DNA of 18,670 bases from an uncultured Alphaproteobacteria bacterium (GTDB taxonomy: Bacteria; Pseudomonadota; Alphaproteobacteria; Sphingomonadales; Sphingomonadaceae), in assembly GCA_903939555.1 (NCBI GenBank), contig CAJAHV010000257.1:1-18670 (forward strand), given 5' to 3'. The notes beneath the pieces are model-generated. The model had not been told where the DNA came from and did no database searches. It was given only the letters and a program-made list of their open reading frames with translations. This document shows, in pieces, positions 1 to 7,588 of the stretch. The position numbers and the translations under genes are program-made. How positions within the stretch are numbered: the first letter of the stretch is position 1; every line of letters starts with the position of its first letter.

Positions 1-443
1 GCCACTCCCCGAACCGTGCTGTCACCTAGGCCAAGCCCTTGAACAACACAACCCCACGATGGCCTAAATCCGGACAGGAAACCGCCGCTTCTGCTGGCTT
101 TCGACTATCAACCCCCGAAACAGCCCTGGAACATGCTTCACGGCTGTTATGGCACAGAAGCAAAACGCTGATGGCTCATACACTTTTTCCAGTTCGCCGT
201 TAGGCCTGAAGGGACAACAGACCCTGCCGATTTTTTGCGCGTCTGTTACGGGAACCGGCTGGTCGAAGTGTGCGGTTTGCGTCTTGGTTTATTGAACTGA
301 GGCTCGCCGTCGCCAGTGGCCAATCCGACGCGTGTTGACGGCGCTGGCCAGGCGCATATTTACTGGCGCCACCCCGGACCGACATGTTGGGACCATACGC
401 GAACGGAACTCATGCCACGATCAAGATGCTCGATTGTGTTTGA
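1..443. other. Left-edge stretch with no recognised gene
   Basis: I recognise no protein, tRNA or structured RNA here. On the plus strand one frame is open from base 2 to a TAA at 65-67 and could be the tail of a gene lying outside the window; its roughly 21 residues match nothing I know. Other frames are broken by stops. There is a 7-bp inverted repeat (AACAGCC at 119-125, GGCTGTT at 142-148) and a terminator-like hairpin at 203-236. The right part of the stretch is the 3' flank of the HNH-like gene and holds no convincing terminator for it. Confidence 0.5.
203..236 (+). terminator. Possible imperfect rho-independent terminator
   Basis: GGC (203-205) and AGGG (210-213) can pair with CCCTGCC (222-228), leaving a 4-base bulge on the 5' side and an 8-base loop. 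After GA comes a run of six T residues (231-236). The shape suits termination of a plus-strand transcript entering from the left edge. The bulge makes the stem weak, so this is tentative. Confidence 0.3.
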
Positions 444-782
444 TCAGCGCTGCTTCTTGGTGATCGTCGCCGTGAAGTCCGGGTCCTTGTTAGCCACCCA
501 ATCAACAAATTTGCGAATACGAGGATCGGCCAAAAGTCCGTCGACATCCATCCCGTGGCGCTGCAGTTCGGAATTGGTGAAATTGGCCATCAGTGTCTGC
601 TGACAGATCGGATGCATCGGCACCGTGTCGCGCCCGCCGCGGCTCTTCGGCACGGGATGATGCAACACGATGGTCTTGCCCGTGGGCCGGCCACAGAGCC
701 AGCAAACGACCGCCGGCGCTTGCGCCTCCTCTTCCCGACCCGAGTCGCCATAGGGGTCATGCTTGGAATGTTTGCGTGCCAT
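444..782 (-). CDS. Small HNH-endonuclease-like zinc protein, possibly degenerate
   Basis: A 112-residue protein. The visible core is a CWLC pair (Cys27, Cys30), a double histidine HHPVPKSRGG (His41, His42), then HPIC (His57, Cys60). This is the treble-clef zinc-binding layout of a small HNH-nuclease family which, from memory, is common in sphingomonads. In the relatives I recall, the last Cys is followed by His-Arg-Thr-x-His. Here that segment is QQTLM (61-65), so both histidines are absent and nuclease activity is doubtful. A charged N-terminus (MARKHSKHDPYGD) precedes the core, and the C-terminus ends in a basic TKKQR. The gene starts with ATG, has only a weak ribosome site (AGGCAG), and lies 104 bp downstream of the saccharopine dehydrogenase stop, so it may be expressed separately. 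Substrate and role are unknown. Confidence 0.7.
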   Translation of the reverse strand: MARKHSKHDPYGDSGREEEAQAPAVVCWLCGRPTGKTIVLHHPVPKSRGGRDTVPMHPICQQTLMANFTNSELQRHGMDVDGLLADPRIRKFVDWVANKDPDFTATITKKQR

Positions 783-886
783 GCGTCTGCCTGAATCGCC
801 TGAAGTTGCATGACCCGCCTAAAGCGGTGCGCTCAGCATTACCACCACTCGCTATTCCGGCCCGACCAGATGAGCGACACCGCGGA

Positions 887-1966
887 TCAGGCGCTCAATC
901 CGTAGCGTTGTTTCGCTTCGGCAAAATGAGCCCTAGCGTTGCGCCAGACCGGCGGGAGACCGGGGCTTATCATAAATTCCAGCAGGTGTGGCAGCAAGGC
1001 CGCCGCGAATTCCTGCGAGGCCTCACGCGGCAACAACGTGGGCAGGTGATCGATCGCTTGCAGATGGACCGGCCAGGCTGCGCTGCCCGCCGCGCGTCGG
1101 AACGGCACGTCGAGACTGGTGCTGGCGTCATAGACGGCTATCGGGTTGTTCGGGTTGTTGGGGTCGCAACTCACATCGCTAATAATCTTCAGGCACGTGT
1201 TTTCAGCCAACAAGGCCTGGTCGATCATCGGGCTGATCGGTTGTCGAAGATAGACGCAATTGATGAAAACATCGTGCTCGATAATCGCCCTGATGGGCTT
1301 TTCAGCGGCGGCGAATTCAGGAAGATCCCAGGCGCTGATCGCGACTTTATCGCCCAGTTCGCGCAACAGATCGGTGGCACCTGTGCCACAACGGCCCAGC
1401 GCACCCATAATCATCACGCGCAGCGGCTGTCCGCCAAGTGCATCCTTGACCGCGTCGACCAAGTGCTGCTGGCTAGAATAGCGGTGCGCCGCCGGATAGG
1501 GCAAATTCGAATTTTGATAATGCACGTGCCCCAACACGCCAAGCGCCGCACCGACAAACCCGGCCCAGTAACCAAAGGCTGCAATGCGACGCCCTTGGTC
1601 GTCCTGCAGAAACTCCAGATCGAACAAATCGCCGCCGCCGTCTGCATAGGCTTTGAGCACGGCGCCCGCACCACTCTGGCCCTTGAAGCTGTGCGAGAAA
1701 TAAATATGCGTATGAGCGATCGCCACGTCGGATTCAGCAAGTTCCTTGAGGCCAAGAATAACCGCGTCAGCCGGCGCCTGTCGCCAATGCGCGTCTGTCA
1801 GCTCTGCGCCCGCCGCCCGATACTCCTCATCGCTGAAAATGCGGTCTGCCGATCTCTGCGCGATGACATGAACGCCGTTTTGAACAAGGGTACTGACGCC
1901 ATCAGGCGTAAGCGCCACGCGTGATTCACTGGCCTTGTCCTCACGGCGTAACCACAGCGTTTCCAT
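887..1966 (-). CDS. Saccharopine dehydrogenase, NAD+, L-lysine-forming (LYS1-type)
   Basis: A 359-residue protein of the alanine-dehydrogenase/transhydrogenase fold, close in length to yeast Lys1. Enzymes of this type interconvert saccharopine with lysine plus 2-oxoglutarate, using NAD. The signatures match Lys1 as I recall it: LKEL with Lys74 (Lys1 Lys77) and FSHSFK with His92 (Lys1 His96), the two catalytic residues. Others are the DLEFL...DDQGRR...FGYWAGF block (116-137), GALGRCGTGA with Cys193 (Lys1 Cys205) in the dinucleotide fold, and ISDVSCDPNNPNNPI (262-276). The ATG start at 1966 overlaps the end of the NhaC-family transporter gene by 26 bp, so the two are probably co-translated. Most alphaproteobacteria make lysine through diaminopimelate, so a catabolic or other opine-type role is likelier than biosynthesis. 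No glutamate-forming partner (LYS9-type) is in the window. Confidence 0.85.
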   Translation of the reverse strand: METLWLRREDKASESRVALTPDGVSTLVQNGVHVIAQRSADRIFSDEEYRAAGAELTDAHWRQAPADAVILGLKELAESDVAIAHTHIYFSHSFKGQSGAGAVLKAYADGGGDLFDLEFLQDDQGRRIAAFGYWAGFVGAALGVLGHVHYQNSNLPYPAAHRYSSQQHLVDAVKDALGGQPLRVMIMGALGRCGTGATDLLRELGDKVAISAWDLPEFAAAEKPIRAIIEHDVFINCVYLRQPISPMIDQALLAENTCLKIISDVSCDPNNPNNPIAVYDASTSLDVPFRRAAGSAAWPVHLQAIDHLPTLLPREASQEFAAALLPHLLEFMISPGLPPVWRNARAHFAEAKQRYGLSA

Positions 1967-3476
1967 GATTCAATCTGCCCAGCCTGGATCGTGAAAGAGA
2001 AAAATAAGCGACACCAGCAATCAGCACCATGATCATGACAGCCAGCCAAGCCGGTGAGCCACCCGCCAGGCTCAGCGCCGATGCCAGAACGAAACCGAAA
2101 AATGCCAGCACCGCGGTGAATATCGCATAGGGGAATTGCGTTTCCACATGGGACATGTGGTTGACGCCAGAACTCATGGACGAAAGTACCGTCGTGTCGG
2201 AGATCGGTGACGCATGATCACCGAACAGGCCGCCACTAATTGCAGCTCCGATGCAAACCGCCACCGGCGCCTCCAGCCCGACCGCAATGGCCACGCTGAC
2301 CGGTATAACCACGGCAAAGGTCCCCCATGACGACCCAGTTGCCAGCGACAATGATGCGCCGATCAGGAAAATCATGCTCGCCAGCAACCACTGCGGAAAA
2401 TTGATGAAGTTGAGCAGCTTGGCGATTGCCGCACCGGTATCAAGAGCCGCCATCACGTCACTGAGTGTCCAAGCCAGAATCAAGATGCACAAAATCGGCA
2501 TGATCCGCCCCATGCCACTGAAAAACGCTTTCGAACTGTCACTGAAATCAAATATCTGGAAGCGATGCAGCATTGCAATGGTTGATACGGTGGATACAGT
2601 ATAGGAGAGCGCCAGCGTTGTTCTGATGATCGCGCCTGTCAAAACGCCTTGTTGTATTGAGAAATACGCGAACAGGGACATCATCGACAAAAATAAAGTG
2701 CCGAGCGCTATAAATACGATTTTTGCGCCATGTGTCTCGAGGGCAGTGCTCATCGCAGGCAGCGCGACATCCGAATCTTCATATTTGTGCGTTCCTGCCA
2801 GGAAGTTCTGCTGCACGCGCTTCATCGGCCCCAACCAGACGTTGAACACAGCAACAAAGGCGACGCCCACCAGCGTGAGCAAAGGATAGAGCATGTAGAA
2901 CCAGATTTCCTGGAACGCGATGAAGCCGTCTTTTTTGATGCCTTCCGCAGCATAGGAAGTTTCCATGAGGCCCATTATATAGGCACCCCAGCTGATGAAG
3001 GGAATCAGCACACAAACAGGTGATGAAGTGGAGTCTACTATATAGGCCAGCTTTTCGCGGCAGATTTTCAATTTATCGTAAACAGGCCGGTAAACCGGAC
3101 CGAGGATCAGCGAGTTTCCCGAGTCAGAGAAAAAAATAATGATGCCGCTGAGCAATGTACTCAACTCGAGCTTCATCGGCGAGGTGACGCGGGTGCCGAG
3201 CAGGCCGGAGAATGCCCGCATCGTATTTGACGCTTCGAGCAGATAGATGAAACCGGAAATAATGGTGATGACAATCACGATCTGCGCATTGGAACCTTCA
3301 AGCTGCTCAAAGATGCCATCATTGAACAATGCGATCATGGTGTTCAGTGGGTGGTAATGCGATATTATCGCAAAACCGACGACAACTGCGCTCAGCAGGG
3401 AAAGTATGACTCGTCTGGTCGTGAAAGCCAGAACCAGTGCAACTGCGGACGGCGCAATTGCCAGAAATGAATCCAT
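1941..3476 (-). CDS. NhaC-family Na+-coupled transporter (possible lysine carrier)
   Basis: A 511-residue, very hydrophobic protein with about 11-12 membrane spans and no cleavable signal peptide. Family features are the FFSDSGNSLILGPVYRPV segment (115-132), ATGSSWGTF (379-387), GGLFGDHASPISDTT (415-429) and NHMSHVETQFPY (439-450). NhaC proteins are annotated as Na+/H+ antiporters, but the superfamily also contains malate/lactate antiporters and LysW, a lysine transporter proposed from comparative genomics. The neighbouring LYS1-type enzyme, overlapped by 26 bp, makes lysine or a lysine derivative a reasonable substrate; that is inference. It starts with ATG at 3476 behind an AAGAG-like ribosome site and is the first gene of the pair. 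No lysine riboswitch is apparent upstream, but the leader holds two palindromes. Confidence 0.85.
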   Translation of the reverse strand: MDSFLAIAPSAVALVLAFTTRRVILSLLSAVVVGFAIISHYHPLNTMIALFNDGIFEQLEGSNAQIVIVITIISGFIYLLEASNTMRAFSGLLGTRVTSPMKLELSTLLSGIIIFFSDSGNSLILGPVYRPVYDKLKICREKLAYIVDSTSSPVCVLIPFISWGAYIMGLMETSYAAEGIKKDGFIAFQEIWFYMLYPLLTLVGVAFVAVFNVWLGPMKRVQQNFLAGTHKYEDSDVALPAMSTALETHGAKIVFIALGTLFLSMMSLFAYFSIQQGVLTGAIIRTTLALSYTVSTVSTIAMLHRFQIFDFSDSSKAFFSGMGRIMPILCILILAWTLSDVMAALDTGAAIAKLLNFINFPQWLLASMIFLIGASLSLATGSSWGTFAVVIPVSVAIAVGLEAPVAVCIGAAISGGLFGDHASPISDTTVLSSMSSGVNHMSHVETQFPYAIFTAVLAFFGFVLASALSLAGGSPAWLAVMIMVLIAGVAYFSLSRSRLGRLNHGNAVVTP

Positions 3477-3555
3477 GTTATTGCTCTTTTCCGGATTTCA
3501 GGGATCAAGTGCAGGCAACAAATTCAACGACACCGCTAGCGCGCCAAGCCGGGAC

Positions 3556-3569
3556 CATGGCCTGCCATG
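3556..3569. promoter_or_regulatory. Perfect palindrome upstream of NhaC-family gene
   Basis: CATGGC-CT-GCCATG is a perfect 6-bp inverted repeat with a 2-base centre, about 80 bp upstream of the transporter start codon. It could be an operator for a dimeric regulator. No regulator is identified, and a 12-base match of this kind can arise by chance. Confidence 0.25.
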
Positions 3570-3614
3570 TTTGTCGCGCATCAACGCCGGGTACGCAATG
3601 GCTGATGCCCGACT

Positions 3615-3639
3615 TGTCAGCACTGGAGCGATCCTGACA
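3615..3639. promoter_or_regulatory. Inverted repeat TGTCAG-N13-CTGACA
   Basis: Two 6-bp arms (3615-3620 and 3634-3639) are separated by 13 bases. They extend to 8-bp arms with one mismatch (CTTGTCAG and CTGACAGG). The 19-bp arm-to-arm spacing, about two helical turns, suits binding of a dimer on one DNA face. It lies about 140 bp upstream of the NhaC-family start and may control either flanking gene. Confidence 0.25.
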
Positions 3640-3846
3640 GGCCCCGGCGGCGTCTTGTAGGCAGCCACCGACAACTGGCTACAGAAAGGTCGACCTAGCA
3701 CTCAGCGCTGCTTGCCGATCCCGCCCCGTGGGCCACCCTCCTCAGACCCGCCGTGCCGTCGCAGCATCACCTGCCGCTTCCAACGGCGAACGCGTCAGAT
3801 TTTCCCTGTTGGCATTGCACAACGCGACGTACAAAGTGCCAAAAGT

Positions 3847-3859
3847 CTTGCATTGCAAG
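3847..3859. promoter_or_regulatory. CTTGCATTGCAAG palindrome just upstream of permease
   Basis: A perfect 6-bp inverted repeat around a single T, ending 3 bp before the GAAAGG ribosome site (3863-3868) and 18 bp before the TTG start. Its core GCATTGCA (3850-3857) also occurs at 3812-3819, starting 38 bp earlier, inside TTGGCATTGCACAA. Repeated palindromic cores this close to a start look like operator half-sites for a transcription factor acting on the permease. The factor is unknown. Confidence 0.35.
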
Positions 3860-3877
3860 TCCGAAAGGATCCCAATT

Positions 3878-5260
3878 TTGTTGCCCGGACCAATTGATGG
3901 CGCAGGCTTTTCCGACGCCAACGAGCTTGGACGCACACTGAAGTCACGCCACGTTTCGATGATCACCTTTGGCGGGATCATAGGCGCCGGGTTGTTCGTG
4001 GGGTCATCGACCGCGATTGGCACAATAGGTCCTGCCGCTGTCATCAGCTATGCTATGGCCGGCTTTTTGGTCATGCTGGTGATGCGCATGATCTCGGAGA
4101 TGGCAGTGGCCCTGCCCGGCGTTCAGACGTTTCCCGATTTTGCCAGAGCCGGCGTTGGCAACTGGGCCGGCTTTGTTGTCGGCTGGCTGTACTGGTATTT
4201 TTGGGTCGTCGTGATCGCCATCGAGGCGATTGCCGGTGCCAAAATCATTTGCGGCTGGTTTCCCCAGTTTGAAATCTGGCAGGTCGGCGTGGTGCTGATG
4301 GCGGTATTGACGGGCGTAAATCTATTGTCGACGAGATCTTTTGGTGAATTCGAATTTTGGTTTGCATCGATAAAGGTTGCATCCATCCTTGTTTTTATCG
4401 TTCTGACGGGGGCGTTCGCCTTCGGCATCACCTCTCCCGCCGGCCCCACATTTGGCAATCTGACCGCCCATGGCGGTTTCGCTCCGGCCGGCATCACGGC
4501 AATATTTGCGGGCGTGACGACAACCATATTTTCGCTCTGCGGCGCCGAGATCGCCACGCTGGCGGCTGCGGAATCGGATGCCGGCGCCAAAGCTATCGGC
4601 CGGCTGACCATCTCGGTCTCGGTTCGGATCCTGGTGTTTTTCGTTTTGTCGATCCTGATGATCGTCTCGGTAGTGCCCTGGAATGAAATCGAGGCCGGCG
4701 TGTCACCATTTGCCCATGCGCTACGCGCTATGGGCTACCCTGGTGCCGATCTCATCATGAATGCGATTGTACTGGTGGCGGTTCTGTCATGCCTGAATTC
4801 CGGTATCTACATCACCTCGCGCGCCATGTTCGGTCTGGCCCGCAATGGCGATGCGCCGCAATACTGTGTCCAGTTGAATCGATCAAAGGTGCCCGTGTGC
4901 GCCATTCTTATCGCCAGCCTGTTCAGCTATGGCGCGCTGGCGGCTTCGATATTGTCACCCGACCGGGTATTCAATTTTCTCGTGAATTCGTCGGGCGCGA
5001 TCATGCTGTTTATCTATTTGCTGATCGCACTGGCGCAATTACGGCTGCGTGCCGACCTTGAAGCTTCAGCACCCGATCGGTTGCAGGTCAGGATGTGGCT
5101 TTATCCTTATGGCACCTATGCGACGATGGCCGGAATGCTGGGCGTACTCGGGTTGATGGCCCTGTCGCCAACCCATTCCATCGAATTATGGGCCAGCGTT
5201 CTTGTCGCTGCGATCTGCCTGGCTGGCTATGGGGCTCGAGTGCGCTTCGCTGCGAGCTGA
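3878..5260 (+). CDS. Amino-acid permease, APC superfamily (GabP-like AAT family)
   Basis: A proton-driven inner-membrane amino-acid importer of about 460 residues and 12 predicted spans. The N-terminus reads LGRTLKSRHVSMITFGGIIG, running into the helix-1 motif GGIIGAGLFVGSS (residues 32-44 from the TTG). It is followed by a VMRMISEMAVALPG segment and a GWLYWYFWV...EAIAGAK helix, the pattern of GabP/RocE-type permeases. The frame is open from a GTG at 3728, but I chose TTG 3878: GAAAGG sits 9 bases before it and the protein then begins just ahead of conserved sequence at normal family length (TTG 3881 is equally possible). The substrate is not determined; neutral, basic or betaine-like amino acids would all fit the neighbours. 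Its stop abuts the stop of the convergent MDR gene with no gap. Confidence 0.88.
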   Translation: MLPGPIDGAGFSDANELGRTLKSRHVSMITFGGIIGAGLFVGSSTAIGTIGPAAVISYAMAGFLVMLVMRMISEMAVALPGVQTFPDFARAGVGNWAGFVVGWLYWYFWVVVIAIEAIAGAKIICGWFPQFEIWQVGVVLMAVLTGVNLLSTRSFGEFEFWFASIKVASILVFIVLTGAFAFGITSPAGPTFGNLTAHGGFAPAGITAIFAGVTTTIFSLCGAEIATLAAAESDAGAKAIGRLTISVSVRILVFFVLSILMIVSVVPWNEIEAGVSPFAHALRAMGYPGADLIMNAIVLVAVLSCLNSGIYITSRAMFGLARNGDAPQYCVQLNRSKVPVCAILIASLFSYGALAASILSPDRVFNFLVNSSGAIMLFIYLLIALAQLRLRADLEASAPDRLQVRMWLYPYGTYATMAGMLGVLGLMALSPTHSIELWASVLVAAICLAGYGARVRFAAS

Positions 5261-6325
5261 TCACGGTACAAGCACGATCTTTCCGACATGTTGCTTGGTC
5301 AGGAATGCCGTTTGCGCCGCAACAATCTCCGACAAGGGAAAAACCCCGGAGACGAGCGGCATGACCTCGCCAGCCTCGATATAGCGGACAAGGTTCGCGA
5401 ACACGCCGTGATCAAGGACGGTACAGCCGATCAACCTGAGGTCCTTGAGGTACAAGGTGCGCAGGTCGAACGACACGATCGGGCCGGCTATGGCACCGGC
5501 CACGGCATAGCGGCCGCCGCGTTTCAACCCGTCGAGCCTGTCACCGAACTGGTCGCCGCCGACGCTGTCGATCACCACATGAAAATGTTCGGCGCCGAAC
5601 TGCGCCAGGATGTCGGTATCGCGGCTGATGACCCTGTCCGCCCCGCATGCGGCGACGGCGGACAGCTTGTCCGCGGCAGCGATCGCCGTGACAATGGCAC
5701 CGCGTCTTTTGGCCAGTTGCACGGCTGCCGATCCGACACCGCCCGATGCGCCGCAAACCAGCACCTGCTCGCCGGCCACGACCGCCGCCCGGGCCAACAT
5801 GTTTTCAGCGGCTGAATAGGCGCAGGGGAACGAGGCGAGTTCGATATCGGTCAACGCCGAATTGATGGTGTAGGCATGCCGTGACGGCACGCGGCAGAAT
5901 TCCGCAAAACCGCCATCGACTTCGGAACCGAGATAGGTCGCATCGAATTGACCGGCGCCAGGATCACGGAAAACCGGCTCGACAATCACGCGTTCACCGA
6001 TCCGGTCGGCCCGAACGCCCGCGCCAACCTCAACAATGACACCACAGACATCGGCGCCCTGGATGCGCGGAAACTGCGGCAGGGCCCCGGTCCAGCCCGA
6101 ATCTTCTGTCCGGGCGGCAGCGAAGCCATCGTCGCCGCCGGCCCCTGTGGCTTGGGTAACGGATTTCGAATACCAGGCGGTTCGCGTGTTTATATCGGTA
6201 TTGTTGACCCCGGCGGCTCCGACACGGATCAGAACGTCGCCGGCGCCGGGAACCGGCACCGGGATATCGTCGCGATAGACAAGCCTGTCGAACCCGCCGT
6301 TGCCGGTCATCAGCACGGCTTTCAT
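5261..6325 (-). CDS. Zinc-free MDR oxidoreductase (quinone-oxidoreductase-like)
   Basis: A 354-residue medium-chain dehydrogenase/reductase with the GroES-like N-terminal domain and a Rossmann domain marked by GASGGVGSAAVQLAKRRGA (192-210), which binds NADP(H) or NAD(H). The catalytic-zinc residues of alcohol dehydrogenases are replaced (NNTDIN at 41-46, QGADVCG near 89-95) and no structural-zinc cysteine cluster is visible, so it should act like quinone oxidoreductases or enoyl reductases rather than a zinc alcohol dehydrogenase. The start used is ATG 6325, one base after the TGA of the Rieske gene; a TTG 24 bases further upstream is less likely because the family begins MKAV. It is the last gene of the putative four-gene operon. 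Its substrate is unknown: it may reduce a downstream product, and it lacks the flavin and iron-sulfur domains expected of a Rieske reductase. Confidence 0.82.
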   Translation of the reverse strand: MKAVLMTGNGGFDRLVYRDDIPVPVPGAGDVLIRVGAAGVNNTDINTRTAWYSKSVTQATGAGGDDGFAAARTEDSGWTGALPQFPRIQGADVCGVIVEVGAGVRADRIGERVIVEPVFRDPGAGQFDATYLGSEVDGGFAEFCRVPSRHAYTINSALTDIELASFPCAYSAAENMLARAAVVAGEQVLVCGASGGVGSAAVQLAKRRGAIVTAIAAADKLSAVAACGADRVISRDTDILAQFGAEHFHVVIDSVGGDQFGDRLDGLKRGGRYAVAGAIAGPIVSFDLRTLYLKDLRLIGCTVLDHGVFANLVRYIEAGEVMPLVSGVFPLSEIVAAQTAFLTKQHVGKIVLVP

Positions 6326-6326
6326 G

Positions 6327-7571
6327 TCAGTCGGCGCGCTGCAGGCCAAACTGGTTGAGGTACCATGACTGGAAATTGACGACCCCGCGCTCCTGGTCGG
6401 AGTAGCGGCCGGGGATATAGTGTTTCGACTGGATGCCGGCCTGGTTGTCTTCGGTGATCTGGCGATCCTGGACGGTTGTCACGTCCCAGGCCCAGACCAT
6501 CTTGGCGACGTCGGGGTTTTCGGCCTTGGCACCGACAATCCAGCTGATGTCGACATCGGTGAGCGTGGCGGTGCGCGGCGTGAACTGGAACAGGATGGCG
6601 AAATCGTTGCAGGCAACGACATGGCTGATCGGCGAGAACGCCAGGTGCATGCGGCCGCCGTCAAATTCGGTGCGCTTGCCCATTAGGCTGGACGCCGCCG
6701 TACCATCGGCGGTTTCGCTTTGATAACCGTCGCGAATGGTGCGCTGCATGACCAGCCGCAGGTGCGTGCTGTCGGGGGTATCATCGATATTGCCCACCGG
6801 ACGGCCCATGGCGGCAACGCGTCGCTCCCACGCCTCCAGCACCGGCATATAGGCCTCGACGGCGTCGGTCGGTCCCGAACTTGGGCCAGCCCCAACCGCG
6901 ACCAGGGCTTCGGGCGGGTGCATCGAACAGAATTCGGGGTGCGCCGGCTGGCAATGATAGCATTCGAGGAAGTTTTCGACGACCAGCTTCCAGTTGGCAG
7001 CGGTCGGGTAGGACGCCTTGTGCGCGACCTTGGCATCGGCAAAGCCATGGTAATCGAGGATCGCGGCCATATCGCCGAAGGTGGCATCGAAATCATCAGG
7101 AGTGCCATCGGTCATGTTAATGAAGATGAAGCCGAAATATTCGCGGACGTGGCAAGGGATGAGGCCATTGGCCGTCTTGTCGAAATCATCGGGCATCAAC
7201 CGGGCGGACAGGAGGGCGCCGTCAAGGCCATAGGTCCAAGCGTGATAGGGGCAGACGAGCTTGGGGGCATTGCCCGATGTTGCCGAACAGACCAGCGAAC
7301 CGCGGTGGCGGCAGACATTGTAGAACGCCCGGATCGAGGTGGCGTTTTCGCGGATGATGATGATCTGTTCATCGCCGATCTTGAAGACGAAAAAATCGCC
7401 CTTGTTCGGCACCTGCCCGACATGGCCAGCCATCGTCCACTTGCGGCTGATGACCTGATCCATATCGGCTTCGAACACCGCATCGTCGCAGTAGAATTCG
7501 CGATCGAAGCTGTAGCCGACACGGGTATTCGCCGCGAGGCGTTGCATCATGTCGGAACGACTTTCGGCCAT
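6327..7571 (-). CDS. Rieske non-heme iron oxygenase, quaternary-ammonium demethylase type
   Basis: The oxygenase (alpha) subunit of a ring-hydroxylating-type enzyme, 414 residues from this start. The Rieske 2Fe-2S site is CRH...CPYH (Cys87, His89, Cys107, His110). The mononuclear iron site is in NFLECYHCQPAH, with His206 and His211; Asp375 in ITEDNQAG is the probable third ligand. Glu203 occupies the bridging position that is Asp in naphthalene-type dioxygenases and Glu in carnitine oxygenase CntA and GbcA-like enzymes. That points to O2-dependent N-demethylation or C-N cleavage of a quaternary amine, releasing formaldehyde in the betaine case. ATG 7571 is preferred because GGAAG lies 8 bases upstream; ATG 7592, overlapping the preceding stop as ATGA, is the alternative and adds 7 residues. 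The upstream neighbours are two folate-linked demethylases. The required reductase is not encoded nearby. Confidence 0.9.
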   Translation of the reverse strand: MAESRSDMMQRLAANTRVGYSFDREFYCDDAVFEADMDQVISRKWTMAGHVGQVPNKGDFFVFKIGDEQIIIIRENATSIRAFYNVCRHRGSLVCSATSGNAPKLVCPYHAWTYGLDGALLSARLMPDDFDKTANGLIPCHVREYFGFIFINMTDGTPDDFDATFGDMAAILDYHGFADAKVAHKASYPTAANWKLVVENFLECYHCQPAHPEFCSMHPPEALVAVGAGPSSGPTDAVEAYMPVLEAWERRVAAMGRPVGNIDDTPDSTHLRLVMQRTIRDGYQSETADGTAASSLMGKRTEFDGGRMHLAFSPISHVVACNDFAILFQFTPRTATLTDVDISWIVGAKAENPDVAKMVWAWDVTTVQDRQITEDNQAGIQSKHYIPGRYSDQERGVVNFQSWYLNQFGLQRAD

Positions 7572-7588
7572 GGTTTTCACTTCCGTTG

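Larger units (their letters stand above)
3477..3877. other. Divergent intergenic region between transporter and permease
   Basis: About 400 bp separate the ATG of the NhaC-family gene from the TTG start of the permease. I see no convincing gene. The open frame running in from 3728 to the permease start looks like non-coding leader: it is rich in Pro and Arg and lacks any permease feature. The region contains several short palindromes (3556-3569, 3615-3639, 3847-3859) and a repeated GCATTGCA, so it probably carries the control sites of both flanking genes. I could not place a strong promoter. TTGGCA (3809-3814) and TACAAA (3830-3835), 15 bp apart, are the best weak candidate on the plus strand. 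Confidence 0.5.

Noticed and set aside
340..380. GGCGC...GCGCC hairpin as terminator of the HNH-like gene
   Set aside because: A 5-bp stem with a 10-base loop and no T tract on the relevant strand is not convincing.
1..443. tRNA, RNase P RNA, tmRNA or transposase remnant at the left edge
   Set aside because: Conserved sequence blocks of these RNAs are absent, and the short open frames match no transposase I recognise.
3477..3727. Lysine riboswitch upstream of the NhaC-family gene
   Set aside because: The minus-strand leader lacks the conserved core segments I know of the LYS element; only short palindromes are present.
3728..3877. Fifty-residue N-terminal extension of the permease from a GTG
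   Set aside because: It has no permease feature, no ribosome site, contains the palindrome region, and would make the protein too long for the family.
5261..6325. MDR protein as the missing Rieske reductase or as a zinc alcohol dehydrogenase
   Set aside because: It has no flavin or 2Fe-2S motif and lacks the zinc-binding residues; it looks like a quinone-oxidoreductase-type protein.
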